DNA from: JBFJWU01 sp041623475 [NCBI: bacterium] | Lineage (GTDB): Bacteria > J088 | Assembly (NCBI GenBank): GCA_041623475.1 | Contig: JBFJWU010000001.1 | Coordinates: 8,173-72,172 of the forward strand | Direction of reading: 5' to 3' | Length of the DNA stretch: 64,000 bases | Part shown: positions 55,581-64,000 of the stretch, one piece after another | Position numbering within the stretch: the stretch's first letter is position 1 | Layout: each line of letters starts with the position of its first letter | Notes under the pieces: generated by a model | The model's input: the letters and a program-made list of their open reading frames with translations, nothing else | Told to the model about the DNA's origin: nothing | Database searches by the model: none | Position numbers and translations under genes: made by a program

Positions 55581-56497
55581 CCTGACTGCGGGTCAGGCGG
55601 TGGCGATTTCCACCGCCGATGCAACCAGACCCATTGTTCGGGTGCCTGCTCGATTTTGAGTTGCAGGGCAGCCGACAGGATAGTTGTCGCCTGGATCGGA
55701 TCGTCTGGTAACGGATCGACTCGCGCTAGCGTCAGGCGGTGCCGATACGGGCCAATCCGTTGCGCGCCACCGACGAACACGGCTGTACCGCGCCGTGCAA
55801 GCCGCGCGGCCGCATCCGGTGTTTTTGCCATTCGACCAAAGAATGGAACCCAGACGCTGGGCACTCCGGTGTCCTGGTCAATCAGCAGGCCAACAACGCG
55901 ATTACCGCGCAGCGCGCGCAACATCGTTTTGACGGCATTGGGTTCGTCCCTGGTCAATGTTTCGATTCCGTACCGAAGTCTCCAGTGACGCATCCAGCTG
56001 TCAAACCGGTCGTCAAAAAGTCGTCGCGCAACAACGGTCAGGGGTATCCCCCGGCGACCAACTTCGGCAGCCAGGATTTCCCAATTTCCGATATGACCAG
56101 TGACAACAATGACCCCCGAGCCTGTACTCAGGGCCGCCTGCAGTTCCTCCAGGCCTTCGATTTCGCACCGACCCGCCACCAGAACCCGTTCCGGAAACAG
56201 CAACTCGACCGCTGATTCGCCCAGATGCGCGAACATTTGCCTGCGAATTCTGTGTCGTTCCGCTGGGGTCAGGGACGGGAATGCCTGCTTCAGGTTTTCG
56301 TCGACAATCCGTCGTTCAAATGGCAACACAACCCCGGCGAAACGCCCGATCAATCGGCCGGCCCGGCGCCCGATCCCGGGACCGACCAACCGGAATATAC
56401 CGTGCAGTAACTTGAAGCCATAGAAGATACCAGCCCGTAGCGGCCCCTGAAGTCGTTTCCTCAGTCGGCGCCCGGGTGTTGCGTCGCCGCCAGCCAC
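55562..56497 (-). CDS. Lipid A biosynthesis acyltransferase (LpxL/HtrB family)
   Basis: The 311-residue protein has an N-terminal hydrophobic/basic segment, the catalytic HX4E motif in VVTGHIGNWEI, the second block LTVVARRLFDDRFDSW, LLIDQDTGVPSVWVPFFGR, and the closing block QWVWLHRRWK. It adds a secondary acyl chain to the lipid A precursor at the inner face of the inner membrane. It begins (GTG) within 2 bp of the kdsD stop, pairing lipid A and Kdo supply. Confidence 0.93.
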   Translation of the reverse strand: MAGGDATPGRRLRKRLQGPLRAGIFYGFKLLHGIFRLVGPGIGRRAGRLIGRFAGVVLPFERRIVDENLKQAFPSLTPAERHRIRRQMFAHLGESAVELLFPERVLVAGRCEIEGLEELQAALSTGSGVIVVTGHIGNWEILAAEVGRRGIPLTVVARRLFDDRFDSWMRHWRLRYGIETLTRDEPNAVKTMLRALRGNRVVGLLIDQDTGVPSVWVPFFGRMAKTPDAAARLARRGTAVFVGGAQRIGPYRHRLTLARVDPLPDDPIQATTILSAALQLKIEQAPEQWVWLHRRWKSPPPDPQSGQAASR

Positions 56498-56498
56498 A

Positions 56499-57467
56499 TT
56501 ACCCCGCGCGCGATTTCAGCAAATCATGCAGGTGGATTGCACCAATCGGCGTGCGATCAGTGTCAACGACAAACAGGCACGTAATTTCAAACCGTTCCAT
56601 CGTTGCCAGGGCGGAAACCGTCAGGGTGTCCGGGGCAATGGTCTTTGGGGAACCGGTCATAACCTGGGCAGCGGTTTTGGACAGCACATCCGGATCTTTT
56701 TCCAATGCCCGCCGCAAGTCACCGTCAGAAATGATACCAACCAGCTGATTGTCATTATCGAGGATTCCGGCGATCCCCAGACGTTTGCTGGTCATTTCGA
56801 CCAGGACGTCCTGCATCGGTGCGTCCATATGAACAGCCGGAATATCATCACCCTGGTGCATGACTTCGCGGACCCGGCGCAGGCGTCGGCCCAATGCGCC
56901 GCCGGGATGCAAGTGACCAAATTCTTCTTCGGTAAAACCGCTTTCTTCCAACAGGACAACAGCAAGTGCGTCGCCAAGCGCCAGTGCGGCCGTTGTGCTG
57001 GCCGTGGGCGCCAGCCCCATCGGGCAGGCCTCGCGCGGAACGGAAATGTCCAGGACGGTGTCAGCAATGGAACCCAGCGGGCTGTCCAGGTTCGCCGTCA
57101 GGCCGATGATTGAAACGCCGATACGTTTGAGCGCTTCAAGCACGTCAATAATCTCGCTGCTGCTGCCGGAATTGGAAATAACAATGGCCGCATCACCCTG
57201 TTGGACGATTCCCAGGTCACCGTGGAGGCCTTCGGCTGGATGCATGAATACTGCCGGATTTCCAGTCGAAGTCAATGTCGCCGCCAGTTTTCGCCCGACG
57301 ATACCACTCTTGCCCATTCCAATTACGACAATTTTTCCGGTGCGGGCCAGAAGCCGGTCGACGGCCTCTACAAATGCGCCCGACAGCCGGTCATACACCT
57401 GGCGAACGCCGTCAATTTCGATTTCCAGCACGCTGCGTGCCAGGTCCAGCCTGCGATCATTGTTCAC
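56499..57467 (-). CDS. kdsD: Arabinose-5-phosphate isomerase KdsD
   Basis: The 322-residue protein has a SIS domain (IVVIGMGKSGIVGRKLAATL, FMHPAEGLHGDLG, VISNSGSSSEI) and two C-terminal CBS domains (VEMTSKRLGIAGILDNDNQLVGIISDGDLRR; ITCLFVVDTDRTPIGAIHLHDLL). It interconverts ribulose-5-phosphate and arabinose-5-phosphate, the first step to Kdo. Conserved Lys, Glu and His positions of the SIS site are present. The stop of tsaB overlaps its start by 4 bp. Confidence 0.96.
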   Translation of the reverse strand: MNNDRRLDLARSVLEIEIDGVRQVYDRLSGAFVEAVDRLLARTGKIVVIGMGKSGIVGRKLAATLTSTGNPAVFMHPAEGLHGDLGIVQQGDAAIVISNSGSSSEIIDVLEALKRIGVSIIGLTANLDSPLGSIADTVLDISVPREACPMGLAPTASTTAALALGDALAVVLLEESGFTEEEFGHLHPGGALGRRLRRVREVMHQGDDIPAVHMDAPMQDVLVEMTSKRLGIAGILDNDNQLVGIISDGDLRRALEKDPDVLSKTAAQVMTGSPKTIAPDTLTVSALATMERFEITCLFVVDTDRTPIGAIHLHDLLKSRAG

Positions 57468-58033
57468 GTAACAACCACCTGGGGCGAAGGGACCGCATCG
57501 GGGTTACGAAGGTATAGCGGTGCCAGCTCATCTGCCCGAATGGGTGTGGCAACAGCAACGGCCCGCGCCAGCGTTTCCAGGTTCGACGATGTTGGTTCCG
57601 TGGTTTTCTGGCGATCGATTCTTGCTGATTGCCAGGACCATCCGGTATCGGCAACGGTCACTGCCGCGCTCGCAACCCCTAACCGACCAATCTGGTACGA
57701 AACATCCTGTGTGGTGCCTGTAATATTCGGATCGGCTCGTCCCAGCCATCCGGCCAGCGGAATGACCGGCAGGTCGTGGACCATGCAGAACCCCTGCGCG
57801 AAAGCGATTCCCAACCGCGTACCCGTCATGGGTCCAGGTCCGACACCAACTGAGACTGCTTCCGGGCGATCGATCCCTGAACGTATCAACAGGTCGCGCA
57901 CCGGTCCGTATAGCAGTCGGCCACGGCGATCCTCCGGATGCCGGGGCAATTCGGTCGCCGACGCAACATTACCGTCAGCGAATACCGCTGCGACGGGCAC
58001 CGCGTCAGTACAGTCAATATGCAGAACAATCAC
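57464..58033 (-). CDS. tsaB: tRNA t6A modification scaffold TsaB
   Basis: The 189-residue protein is a divergent TsaB (YeaZ): N-terminal IVLHIDCTDAVPVAAVF in place of the usual IDTS, the motif VGVGPGPMTGTRLGIAFAQG (usual GPGSFTGLRIG) and the C-terminal PLYLRNPDAV. TsaB joins TsaD and TsaE to make t6A at position 37 of ANN-decoding tRNAs. It is shorter than E. coli TsaB (231 residues), with a reduced C-terminal half. tsaD and tsaE are not in the window. Confidence 0.88.
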   Translation of the reverse strand: MIVLHIDCTDAVPVAAVFADGNVASATELPRHPEDRRGRLLYGPVRDLLIRSGIDRPEAVSVGVGPGPMTGTRLGIAFAQGFCMVHDLPVIPLAGWLGRADPNITGTTQDVSYQIGRLGVASAAVTVADTGWSWQSARIDRQKTTEPTSSNLETLARAVAVATPIRADELAPLYLRNPDAVPSPQVVVT

Positions 58034-58036
58034 AGG

Positions 58037-59347
58037 TCATCCGCCGTTAAACCAACCGCGGATCGAATCTCCCCAGATCCTCATAATATCGTTGCGGGTT
58101 ACAAACAACATCAAACTGACCAATAACAGGAAACCGCCCCACTGGGCAATTTCGACAACGCGATCATTGACTCTTCGACCCAGCGCCGCTTCGCAACCAA
58201 GCAACACCATGTGTCCACCGTCCAGCACCGGGATCGGTAACAGATTCAAAATACCCAGTTGAATACTCAGGAAGACCATCATTCCGATCAGCGCACCAAA
58301 TCCGTTTTTCGCGGCCTCGCCGGATGCCTGGGCGATCATGACCGGACCACCCAGTGCATTTACACCGATCTCTCCGGAAAACAGTTTGCCGATAATTCGA
58401 AACGTCAACACAATCAGATCGATAACGCGCGAAAACCCCATTTGGACCGATTCAAAAAAGCCGTACTGCCGGTCTACAGTCATTTCCTGACGAGCGATTC
58501 CCAGAAGGTAGCGTCCGCTGGATTCGTCTTTTCGGGCCGCCACCTGGACATTTTCGGTCGATCCGTTTCGTTCGATGGTTACGTCCACCGCTGCCCCGGC
58601 CGCCGCATCGAGCAACCTGCGGATCTGCATCCAGTGCCGAATTTCAGTTCCGTCAATGGCGACAATCGTATCGCCTTTTTTCAATCCGGATTCTGCCGCA
58701 GGACTGTCCCCCATGACCCGTTCTATGGTCGATGACATCGGCGGAAAAATCGCGCTTAGAAACGCAGCCGGGTCATCCGTCCCAAGTCGGACTTCGCGAT
58801 GTGATCCGTCGTTTGACCGGACGTGGAAAATCATATCCTGATGATGAATTGCGATTTCGTTTTGCAATTCTTTCCAGTTTTCGACGTCGGAACCACTGAT
58901 TGCAGTCACAGTATCACCGGGCAACAGGCCATCTGCAGCTTCGCCCTCGACCCAGCCAATGGTGGCCGGAGCAGACCAATGGGCGGGCTCGGGAATCCCC
59001 GCAAGATACATCAGCGGGGCCGCCGCAAATGCAAAGACAAGATTCATGACCGGGCCCGCCATCACAATGACGGCTCGCTTGCGGACCGGCTTGGCAAAAA
59101 AAGCATCCGGGGCGTCGGCCTCGTCACTGTTTGGTTCGTCACCGGCCATTTTGACGTACCCACCCAGGGGAATGATACCGATCTTGTACAAAGTATCGCC
59201 GCGTTTTATTGACGCGATTGTCGGTCCAAAGTTGATACTGAAGGTTTCAACGCGGACACCGGCCCATCGCGCGGCCGCAAAATGCCCCCATTCGTGGACC
59301 AGGACCAGAACACCCAATACCAGCAGAAACACCAGGATGGTTGTCAT
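58037..59347 (-). CDS. rseP: Site-2 protease RseP
   Basis: The 436-residue membrane protease has the zinc motif HEWGH at residues 18-22 in the first membrane segment, MAGPVMNLVFAFA, two PDZ domains (GWVEGEAADGLLPGDTVTAISG; GDSPAAESGLKKGDTIVAIDG) and the second zinc ligand in LPIPVLDGGHMVLL. It cleaves anti-sigma factors and signal peptides within the membrane. It starts at the uppS stop (1-bp overlap) with no cdsA or dxr between, unlike many proteobacteria. Confidence 0.97.
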   Translation of the reverse strand: MTTILVFLLVLGVLVLVHEWGHFAAARWAGVRVETFSINFGPTIASIKRGDTLYKIGIIPLGGYVKMAGDEPNSDEADAPDAFFAKPVRKRAVIVMAGPVMNLVFAFAAAPLMYLAGIPEPAHWSAPATIGWVEGEAADGLLPGDTVTAISGSDVENWKELQNEIAIHHQDMIFHVRSNDGSHREVRLGTDDPAAFLSAIFPPMSSTIERVMGDSPAAESGLKKGDTIVAIDGTEIRHWMQIRRLLDAAAGAAVDVTIERNGSTENVQVAARKDESSGRYLLGIARQEMTVDRQYGFFESVQMGFSRVIDLIVLTFRIIGKLFSGEIGVNALGGPVMIAQASGEAAKNGFGALIGMMVFLSIQLGILNLLPIPVLDGGHMVLLGCEAALGRRVNDRVVEIAQWGGFLLLVSLMLFVTRNDIMRIWGDSIRGWFNGG

Positions 59348-60084
59348 TACTTCAGTTCCAGCTGGTCGTCAGTAGCACCGAACCTGCGGGTTCGATGTGC
59401 ATACTGTTCCAACGCGCTGCGAAACTCGTCTGCCTTGAAATCCGGCCATTTCTGTGGCACGAACATCAATTCAGAATAGGCAAGCTGCCACAACATGAAA
59501 TTGGAAATCCGTTGCTCGCCACTGGTGCGAATCATCAAATCAGGATCGGGCGCGTCGCCGGTGTCGAGGGCGCGTGAAAATGTGTCATCGTCGAGGTCGG
59601 CAAGTATCGACGGGTCAGACGCCGACAGACGCCTGATTGCACGCAGGATTTCGTTGCGCCCGCCGTAGTTGACAGCGACCTGGACAACACGGGTATCCAG
59701 ATCGATGGTCCTGGCCATTGCATTCTCCAGCGCCTTTCGCGGCCGCTCAGGAAGCGGCTCAATATCACCGAGGACGTGCAATCGGGTTTCGTCGCGAATG
59801 AACTGGTCCAATTCGCGCTCCACGTACTCGGCCAGCAAAGTAAAAAGGACGCCTACTTCAGTGTCCGGCCGCTTCCAGTTTTCCGTACTGAACGCGTACA
59901 GGGATGCGTATTTGATTCCCCAGTCACGGCAACACGTCAGAATTTCACGGACCGTTTCGACACCGACCCGATGACCTTCCGTTCGCGGCAGTCCTCGATC
60001 TTTGGCCCATCGGCCGTTGCCGTCCATGATGAAGGCAACGTGTTGGGGCAGGGGCCCGCCTGCCATGTCTGGTGGGTGGCTCAT
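59347..60084 (-). CDS. uppS: Undecaprenyl pyrophosphate synthase UppS
   Basis: The 245-residue cis-prenyltransferase has HVAFIMDGNGRWAKDRGLPR with the catalytic Asp, GHRVGVETVREI, LYAFSTENWKRP, VAVNYGGRNEI, LMIRTSGEQRISNFMLWQ and the final ELMFVPQKWPDF. It makes the C55 carrier used for peptidoglycan and by the WecA-like glycan pathway elsewhere in this window. It lies 9 bp after frr on the same strand. Confidence 0.98.
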   Translation of the reverse strand: MSHPPDMAGGPLPQHVAFIMDGNGRWAKDRGLPRTEGHRVGVETVREILTCCRDWGIKYASLYAFSTENWKRPDTEVGVLFTLLAEYVERELDQFIRDETRLHVLGDIEPLPERPRKALENAMARTIDLDTRVVQVAVNYGGRNEILRAIRRLSASDPSILADLDDDTFSRALDTGDAPDPDLMIRTSGEQRISNFMLWQLAYSELMFVPQKWPDFKADEFRSALEQYAHRTRRFGATDDQLELK

Positions 60085-60093
60085 AAGGCCAGA

Positions 60094-60675
60094 TTATACT
60101 TTCAGAAGGTCTGCTTCCTTCTGCTCAAGAAGGGAATCAATCTTTGCGATGTGTTGGTCAGTACTTTCCTGGATATTGTCCAGGAACCGGTGAGCGTCAT
60201 CCTCGCTGATCTCGCCGGCCTTTTCCAGTGGTTTTATCCCGTCGTTTGCCTCGCGCCGAAGATTACGGACTGCTACACGCCCGTTCTCTGCCTCGTTGCG
60301 AGCTACCCGCACGAGTTCTTTCCGTCGCTCCTCGCTGAGGTCAGGGATATTTATCCGGATAATCCGGTTATTACCTTCTCCGGATACGTTGGGCGTCAAG
60401 CCGAGGTCACTCTGTGAGACCGCTTTTTCGATTGCCTGCGTTGACCCGGGATCGAATGGCTGGATCGTAATCGTCCGTGCATCCGGTGTCGACAATGTCG
60501 CCAGTTGGATCAATGGTGTTGCAGCACCGTAATAGTCGACCAGAAGCCCCTCAACTAATGTCGTCGACGCCCGGCCGGTTCTGATTTTTGCCAGGTTATC
60601 GCCGGCAACCGAAACAGCCTTGTCCATGCGCTCCTCGACATCAGCCTGCAGAAGTTCGGGGTCATCATGTTCCAT
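60094..60675 (-). CDS. frr: Ribosome recycling factor
   Basis: ATG 60675 is chosen because GGAGGTG lies upstream and the family starts near here; the longer frame to 60732 lies inside pyrH. The 193-residue protein has the RRF pattern: [57 protein letters not shown] and [29 protein letters not shown]. With EF-G it splits post-termination ribosomes. It overlaps the pyrH end by 11 bp. Confidence 0.98.
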   Translation of the reverse strand: MEHDDPELLQADVEERMDKAVSVAGDNLAKIRTGRASTTLVEGLLVDYYGAATPLIQLATLSTPDARTITIQPFDPGSTQAIEKAVSQSDLGLTPNVSGEGNNRIIRINIPDLSEERRKELVRVARNEAENGRVAVRNLRREANDGIKPLEKAGEISEDDAHRFLDNIQESTDQHIAKIDSLLEQKEADLLKV

Positions 60676-61405
60676 TGTTGTCACCTCCGGTAATCCAGGT
60701 ACCAATTGCTTCGCCTTTGGCAGCCTTGACAATGTTGCCGTGGACCGTCATGTCAAACACCAGGATTGGCATCCGATTCTCTCGACAAAGGCTGATCGCC
60801 GTGGCGTCCATGACCTTCAGGTCACGGGTCAACACATCCCGATAGCTTAGTCGTTCATACCGAACAGCGTCGGGATTTCCGTGCGGATCCTTGTCGTAGA
60901 CGCCGTCCACCTTGGTCGCTTTCATGATCACGTCGGCACCGATTTCATTGGCCCTCAGGGCAGCGGCCGTATCGGTCGTAAAAAACGGATTCCCGGTGCC
61001 GCCGGCAAAAATCACGACGCGACCTTTTTCCAGATGCCGAACAGCACGACGGCGGATGTATGGCTCGCAAAGGGCCTGGATATTGATGGCGCTCTGGACA
61101 CGTGACTGGATGTCGTGTTTTTCGATGGCCGACTGCAGGGCCAGGGCGTTGATGACGGTCGCAAGCATTCCAATGTAGTCGGCCGTTGACCGGTCCATCC
61201 CCTGGCTGGCGCCCTGGACACCCCGGAAAATGTTGCCACCACCGATGACCAGTGCGACCTGGACGCCAACGCGATGGGCTTCGGCTATTTCGCCGGCAAT
61301 TCGGTCAGCTGTTTCGGGATTGATCCCGTATGCATCCTCGCCAAGAAATACTTCGCCACTGAGCTTTAAGAGAATCCGCCGAAGCGGTTTGGAATCCGGC
61401 GTCAC
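60665..61405 (-). CDS. pyrH: Uridylate kinase PyrH
   Basis: The 246-residue amino-acid-kinase-fold protein has [64 protein letters not shown] and [19 protein letters not shown]. It phosphorylates UMP to UDP as a hexamer. GTG start overlapping the tsf stop (GTGA). Confidence 0.98.
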   Translation of the reverse strand: MTPDSKPLRRILLKLSGEVFLGEDAYGINPETADRIAGEIAEAHRVGVQVALVIGGGNIFRGVQGASQGMDRSTADYIGMLATVINALALQSAIEKHDIQSRVQSAINIQALCEPYIRRRAVRHLEKGRVVIFAGGTGNPFFTTDTAAALRANEIGADVIMKATKVDGVYDKDPHGNPDAVRYERLSYRDVLTRDLKVMDATAISLCRENRMPILVFDMTVHGNIVKAAKGEAIGTWITGGDNNGT

Positions 61406-62001
61406 TTACCTTCGCCGAGTTCGAATCGGGCAAATCGGCGAACAACAATATTTTCGCCCAGTTTGGCAACCGCCCCCTGGACCAGGTCGGAAATTTTCTT
61501 GTCCGGATCGCGGACATATTCCTGATCCAGTAGCGTATTCTCCTTGAGGAACTTGTTAACCCGCCCCTCGATGATCTTTTCGACTACGTTCTCCGGCTTG
61601 CCTTCTTCCAGAGCTTGTTCACGATAGATCTTTTTCTCGGCTTCCAGAAGGTTCTGGTCGATTTCCTCCTGGCTGACGGCCAACGGGTTTGTCGCTGCTA
61701 CCTGCATCGCAAGTTCACGAACGAAGTCCTTGAAATCATCGGTCCGGGCTACGAAATCCGTTTCGCAGTTGACTTCGATCAGGACGCCGATACGGCCACC
61801 GCCGTGGATGTACGACTCGACCAATCCCTCGGATGCCTCACGCCCTGCTTTTTTGGCCGCCTTGGCAATGCCCTTGGACCGCAGCACTTCAATCGCTTTG
61901 TCCATATCGCCACCGGATTCCTCCAGGGCGCCCTTGCAGTCCAGCATTCCCGCGCCGGTCCGTTCACGCAGTTCCTTGATTTGCTCTGTCAAAGATGCCA
62001 T
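61402..62001 (-). CDS. tsf: Elongation factor Ts, short form
   Basis: The 199-residue protein has the N-terminal UBA-like domain ([21 protein letters not shown]), [36 protein letters not shown] and the core [14 protein letters not shown]. It releases GDP from EF-Tu. It is much shorter than E. coli EF-Ts (283 residues), of the compact type with one core subdomain. It follows rpsB by 21 bp in the classic rpsB-tsf-pyrH-frr order. Confidence 0.97.
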   Translation of the reverse strand: MASLTEQIKELRERTGAGMLDCKGALEESGGDMDKAIEVLRSKGIAKAAKKAGREASEGLVESYIHGGGRIGVLIEVNCETDFVARTDDFKDFVRELAMQVAATNPLAVSQEEIDQNLLEAEKKIYREQALEEGKPENVVEKIIEGRVNKFLKENTLLDQEYVRDPDKKISDLVQGAVAKLGENIVVRRFARFELGEGK

Positions 62002-62022
62002 GATTCCTCCAGCAATCCCAGC

Positions 62023-63033
62023 TTATTTGTCGTCACCAGCATTTTCGGCGTCGGCCGCGTCTGCTGGCTGTTCGTCATTTGCTTCAGGTGACTTATCCGC
62101 CGACTCCGCAGCGCCTTCGGGCTCTGCCACGCCCGCGTCGTCATTGTCGACGGCGGCATCACCTGCGGATCCAGCATCGGCCGCGGTTGCGTTGGCGCTT
62201 TCGGATTCCTCGTCGTCACCGTCTTTCTTGACCTTCTTGATGACCTTGCGCATGGTCAACAATTCCTCTTCTTCATCAGCGTCAATAAAGGTGTCCGCCA
62301 ACGATTCGGTCGCTGCCTCTTCTTCGTCCTGGCGCAGGTTTTCCTGACGCAGCGCCTCACCCTCGATACAGGCATCGGCAATCATCGCCGCAAAGGAACG
62401 GATCGAACGGACTGCGTCATCGTTGGCCGGAATCGGAAAATCGATATGTCCCGGATCGACATTGGTGTCACACAATGCGATGACCGGAATGTTCAGCTTG
62501 TTGGCTTCCTGGACAGCAATATGGTCCTGTCCGACATCAACGACAAAGACCGCTCCCGGCAGGCGTTTCATTTCCATGATGCCTTCCAGGTTTTCCAGCA
62601 ACTTGTCCCGTTCACGTGTAACCTTCAGCGCTTCTTTCTTGGTCATGCGCTGAAAAACTCCGTTTTCTTCCATTTCCTGGTACTTGCGGATCTTTTCAAC
62701 GCTTTTCTTCAGCGTCCGGAAGTTGGTCAACGTTCCACCCAGCCAGCGATGCACCATGAAATGCTGGCTACAGCGAACCGCTTCTGTTTTCAACGGTTCC
62801 CGGGCCTGCGGCTTGGTGCCTACGAACAGGACTCCCTGGCCGCCGCTGACGACCTCGACAACCTTGTCGTATGCAGACTCGGCAAAACCGACCGTCAGGG
62901 CAAGGTTGATAACGTGAACGCCATTGCGCTCTGTGTAGATGAACGGTCGCATCTTGGGATTCCAGCGACCTTTTTGGTGGCCATAATGGGCCCCCGCCTC
63001 CAGGAGATCCTGGACGGACAATTGGAAAGGCAT
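62023..63033 (-). CDS. rpsB: Ribosomal protein uS2 with long acidic C-terminal extension
   Basis: ATG 63033 is fixed by GAGGAG upstream and the conserved start QLSVQDLLEAGAHYGHQKGRWNP. The uS2 core (residues ~1-235) has TERNGVHVINLALT, GTKPQAREPLKTEA, HRWLGGTLTNFRTLKKS and NIPVIALCDTNVDPGHIDFPIPANDDA. A further ~100 residues follow, rich in Asp, Glu, Ala and Ser, making 336 residues in total; uS2 is usually 230-260. The extension should be disordered and exposed at the mRNA exit side of the 30S subunit. Confidence 0.97.
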   Translation of the reverse strand: MPFQLSVQDLLEAGAHYGHQKGRWNPKMRPFIYTERNGVHVINLALTVGFAESAYDKVVEVVSGGQGVLFVGTKPQAREPLKTEAVRCSQHFMVHRWLGGTLTNFRTLKKSVEKIRKYQEMEENGVFQRMTKKEALKVTRERDKLLENLEGIMEMKRLPGAVFVVDVGQDHIAVQEANKLNIPVIALCDTNVDPGHIDFPIPANDDAVRSIRSFAAMIADACIEGEALRQENLRQDEEEAATESLADTFIDADEEEELLTMRKVIKKVKKDGDDEESESANATAADAGSAGDAAVDNDDAGVAEPEGAAESADKSPEANDEQPADAADAENAGDDK

Positions 63034-63156
63034 ATTGTGCTCCTCGGTTGGGGTTGTGCCTCTGCGGCAATCCCGTCTCACCACCACCCCGATTCGAACG
63101 CGTTGCCGGTCGGGGACCCCAGGTGAAATCAAGCCGCATGTGTCGGTAAACGAATG

Positions 63157-63186
63157 AGTATACTGGATTTTGGTGGTTTTGGCGAA
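63157..63186 (-). promoter_or_regulatory. Predicted promoter of the rpsB-tsf-pyrH-frr string
   Basis: The minus strand has TTCGCC (63186-63181), an 18-bp spacer and TATACT (63162-63157), about 124 bp upstream of rpsB. The long GC-rich leader could hold a regulatory structure. The -35 is weak. Confidence 0.4.
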
Positions 63187-63207
63187 CGTTTTTGAAAGGT
63201 TATCCAA

Positions 63208-63621
63208 ATGCGGCTGATTGTTGTAGTGCTTCTTGCAACGTTCTTTTTTTTGAACGGTTGTGATCCCCAGGGCAAGGTTTTGGTTGAAAACCTCAGTGTC
63301 GAAGAGGCCGTTCGGCTGTTGGAATCCGAATCCAACCTGTTCGTGCTTGACGTACGCACGGCCGAAGAATGGGCAACAGGCGTGATCCCCGAGATGGACG
63401 GCGCGGTTGACTGGCGGCAATGGGACCGGCAGTGGGTCAACTTCGCCGACAAGCCGGATCCCGGCCAGCCCGTCCTGGTCTACTGCCACAGTGGCCGTCG
63501 GGCAGCGGATGCCGCTGAGTGGCTCGCCGGGGCGGGATACAGTCGGGTCTACAACCTCGGCGGCGGGATTTCCGGATGGCAGGCAGCCGGCCTGCCCGTT
63601 GTCCAGCTTTCACAGCCCTGA
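63208..63621 (+). CDS. Rhodanese-domain lipoprotein
   Basis: The 137-residue protein has a lipoprotein signal (MRLIVVVLLATFFFLNGC, Cys18) and a single rhodanese domain: LFVLDVRTAEEWATGVIPE, the active-site loop YCHSGRRAADAAEWL and GYSRVYNLGGGISGWQAAG. The Cys could carry persulphide sulphur outside the cytoplasm. AAAGG precedes the ATG. It is divergent from rpsB. Confidence 0.92.
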   Translation: MRLIVVVLLATFFFLNGCDPQGKVLVENLSVEEAVRLLESESNLFVLDVRTAEEWATGVIPEMDGAVDWRQWDRQWVNFADKPDPGQPVLVYCHSGRRAADAAEWLAGAGYSRVYNLGGGISGWQAAGLPVVQLSQP

Positions 63622-63634
63622 GGACCCGGCATTC

Positions 63635-63662
63635 TTGCGGGCCGTGTCGGTTCCGTTATAAT
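63635..63662 (+). promoter_or_regulatory. Predicted sigma-70 promoter of ndk
   Basis: TTGCGG (63635-63640), a 16-bp spacer and a consensus TATAAT (63657-63662), 130 bp upstream of the ndk ATG. Confidence 0.55.
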
Positions 63663-63792
63663 TTTGTGGTCCCGCGCATCCGGGTGGACAGTTCGTCCCG
63701 TGTTTCAGCTGTGGTTCGGAGCGCGTTAATCCTGATTATTATGAAGATCTGTTGCAAACCACTGTGTTGGTTTGGAGAGGAAACCGAGAGAT

Positions 63793-64000
63793 TATGGAAC
63801 GCACACTCAGCATTATCAAGCCCGACGGGGTACGCCGAAACCTGATCGGCAAGATTATCGCACGGTTCGAGGAAAACGGACTCAAGGTCGTTGCGGCACG
63901 GATGGTTCAGTTGTCAAGGTCCGATGCCGAGGGCTTTTACGCGGTACATCGCGAGCGACCGTTTTTTGACAGCCTCTGTGAATATATGACCAGTGGGCCC
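63793..64000 (+). CDS. ndk: Nucleoside diphosphate kinase, N-terminal part (runs off right edge)
   Basis: The frame from ATG 63793 is open to the window end (69 codons). It reads [20 protein letters not shown], then [20 protein letters not shown] and [22 protein letters not shown], the standard Ndk N-terminus. The catalytic His lies beyond the edge. The enzyme equilibrates NTP and dNTP pools. AGAGG lies upstream. Confidence 0.96.

Overview
The window is a gene-dense chromosomal segment with moderately high GC content from a Gram-negative bacterium. The outer membrane is implied by a lipid A acyltransferase (55562-56497), a KdsD-type arabinose-5-phosphate isomerase, several lipoproteins, a porin-like protein and an interrupted outer-membrane barrel gene. 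The order rpmE-prfA-prmC-murA-hisG-hisD, the short HisG, argH followed by a small CG(R/K)(R/K)G-type lipoprotein, a CIRCE-controlled groESL operon, a TatT-like protein and many response-regulator and GGDEF fusions fit a deltaproteobacterial-type lineage (Myxococcota or relatives). This placement is inference. I see no insertion sequence, integrase, prophage, CRISPR array, tRNA or rRNA; the segment reads as core chromosome.

Layout. 1-4770: signalling cluster with a truncated tandem-receiver protein, an HPt protein, a receiver protein, a receiver-adenylate cyclase and an NtrC-type activator; no histidine kinase is present. 4895-7143: recA-pilT. 7332-13748: metabolic and envelope genes (SDR enzyme, IMPase-family phosphatase, interrupted OMP gene, BASS-type transporter, CHASE-GGDEF protein, cupin lipoprotein), with two long intergenic stretches carrying hairpin-rich elements. 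13823-16016: groES-groEL with promoter, perfect CIRCE operator and terminator. 16097-26322: an operon-like surface-glycan cluster: four GT4 glycosyltransferases, AsnB, a NodU/CmcH carbamoyltransferase and a WecA-like initiating transferase. 26322-31826: lipoproteins, argH, an LptM-like lipoprotein, gyrB. 31953-34858: CheY-like regulator, lipB-lipA, and a thiol peroxidase fused to a long histone-H1-like tail. 34939-38873: SPFH protein and a porin/Rieske/dihaem-oxidoreductase operon. 38964-42263: MscS-family channel, lipoprotein, glyoxalase-II-like hydrolase, coiled-coil protein. 42319-48422: aroK, hisD, hisG, murA, prmC, prfA, rpmE in overlapping order. 48684-55580: Nudix hydrolase, GGDEF regulators, plsY, a repeat-cNBD fusion, a CRP-like protein, a TatT-like protein, an orphan HigA-type regulator. 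55562-63033: lpxL-like, kdsD, tsaB, rseP, uppS, frr, pyrH, tsf, rpsB, nearly all overlapping. 63208-64000: rhodanese lipoprotein and the start of ndk.

Themes. Signalling is unusually dense: eight receiver or pseudo-receiver domains, three complete GGDEF proteins with GGEEF and RxxD sites, one adenylate cyclase and two cyclic-nucleotide-binding proteins, but no sensor kinase. Start codons other than ATG (GTG, TTG and one probable CTG) and 1-4 bp stop/start overlaps are common, so several starts were chosen by Shine-Dalgarno match and N-terminal family fit rather than by longest ORF. The most novel single item is the peroxidase-H1-tail fusion at 34070-34858.
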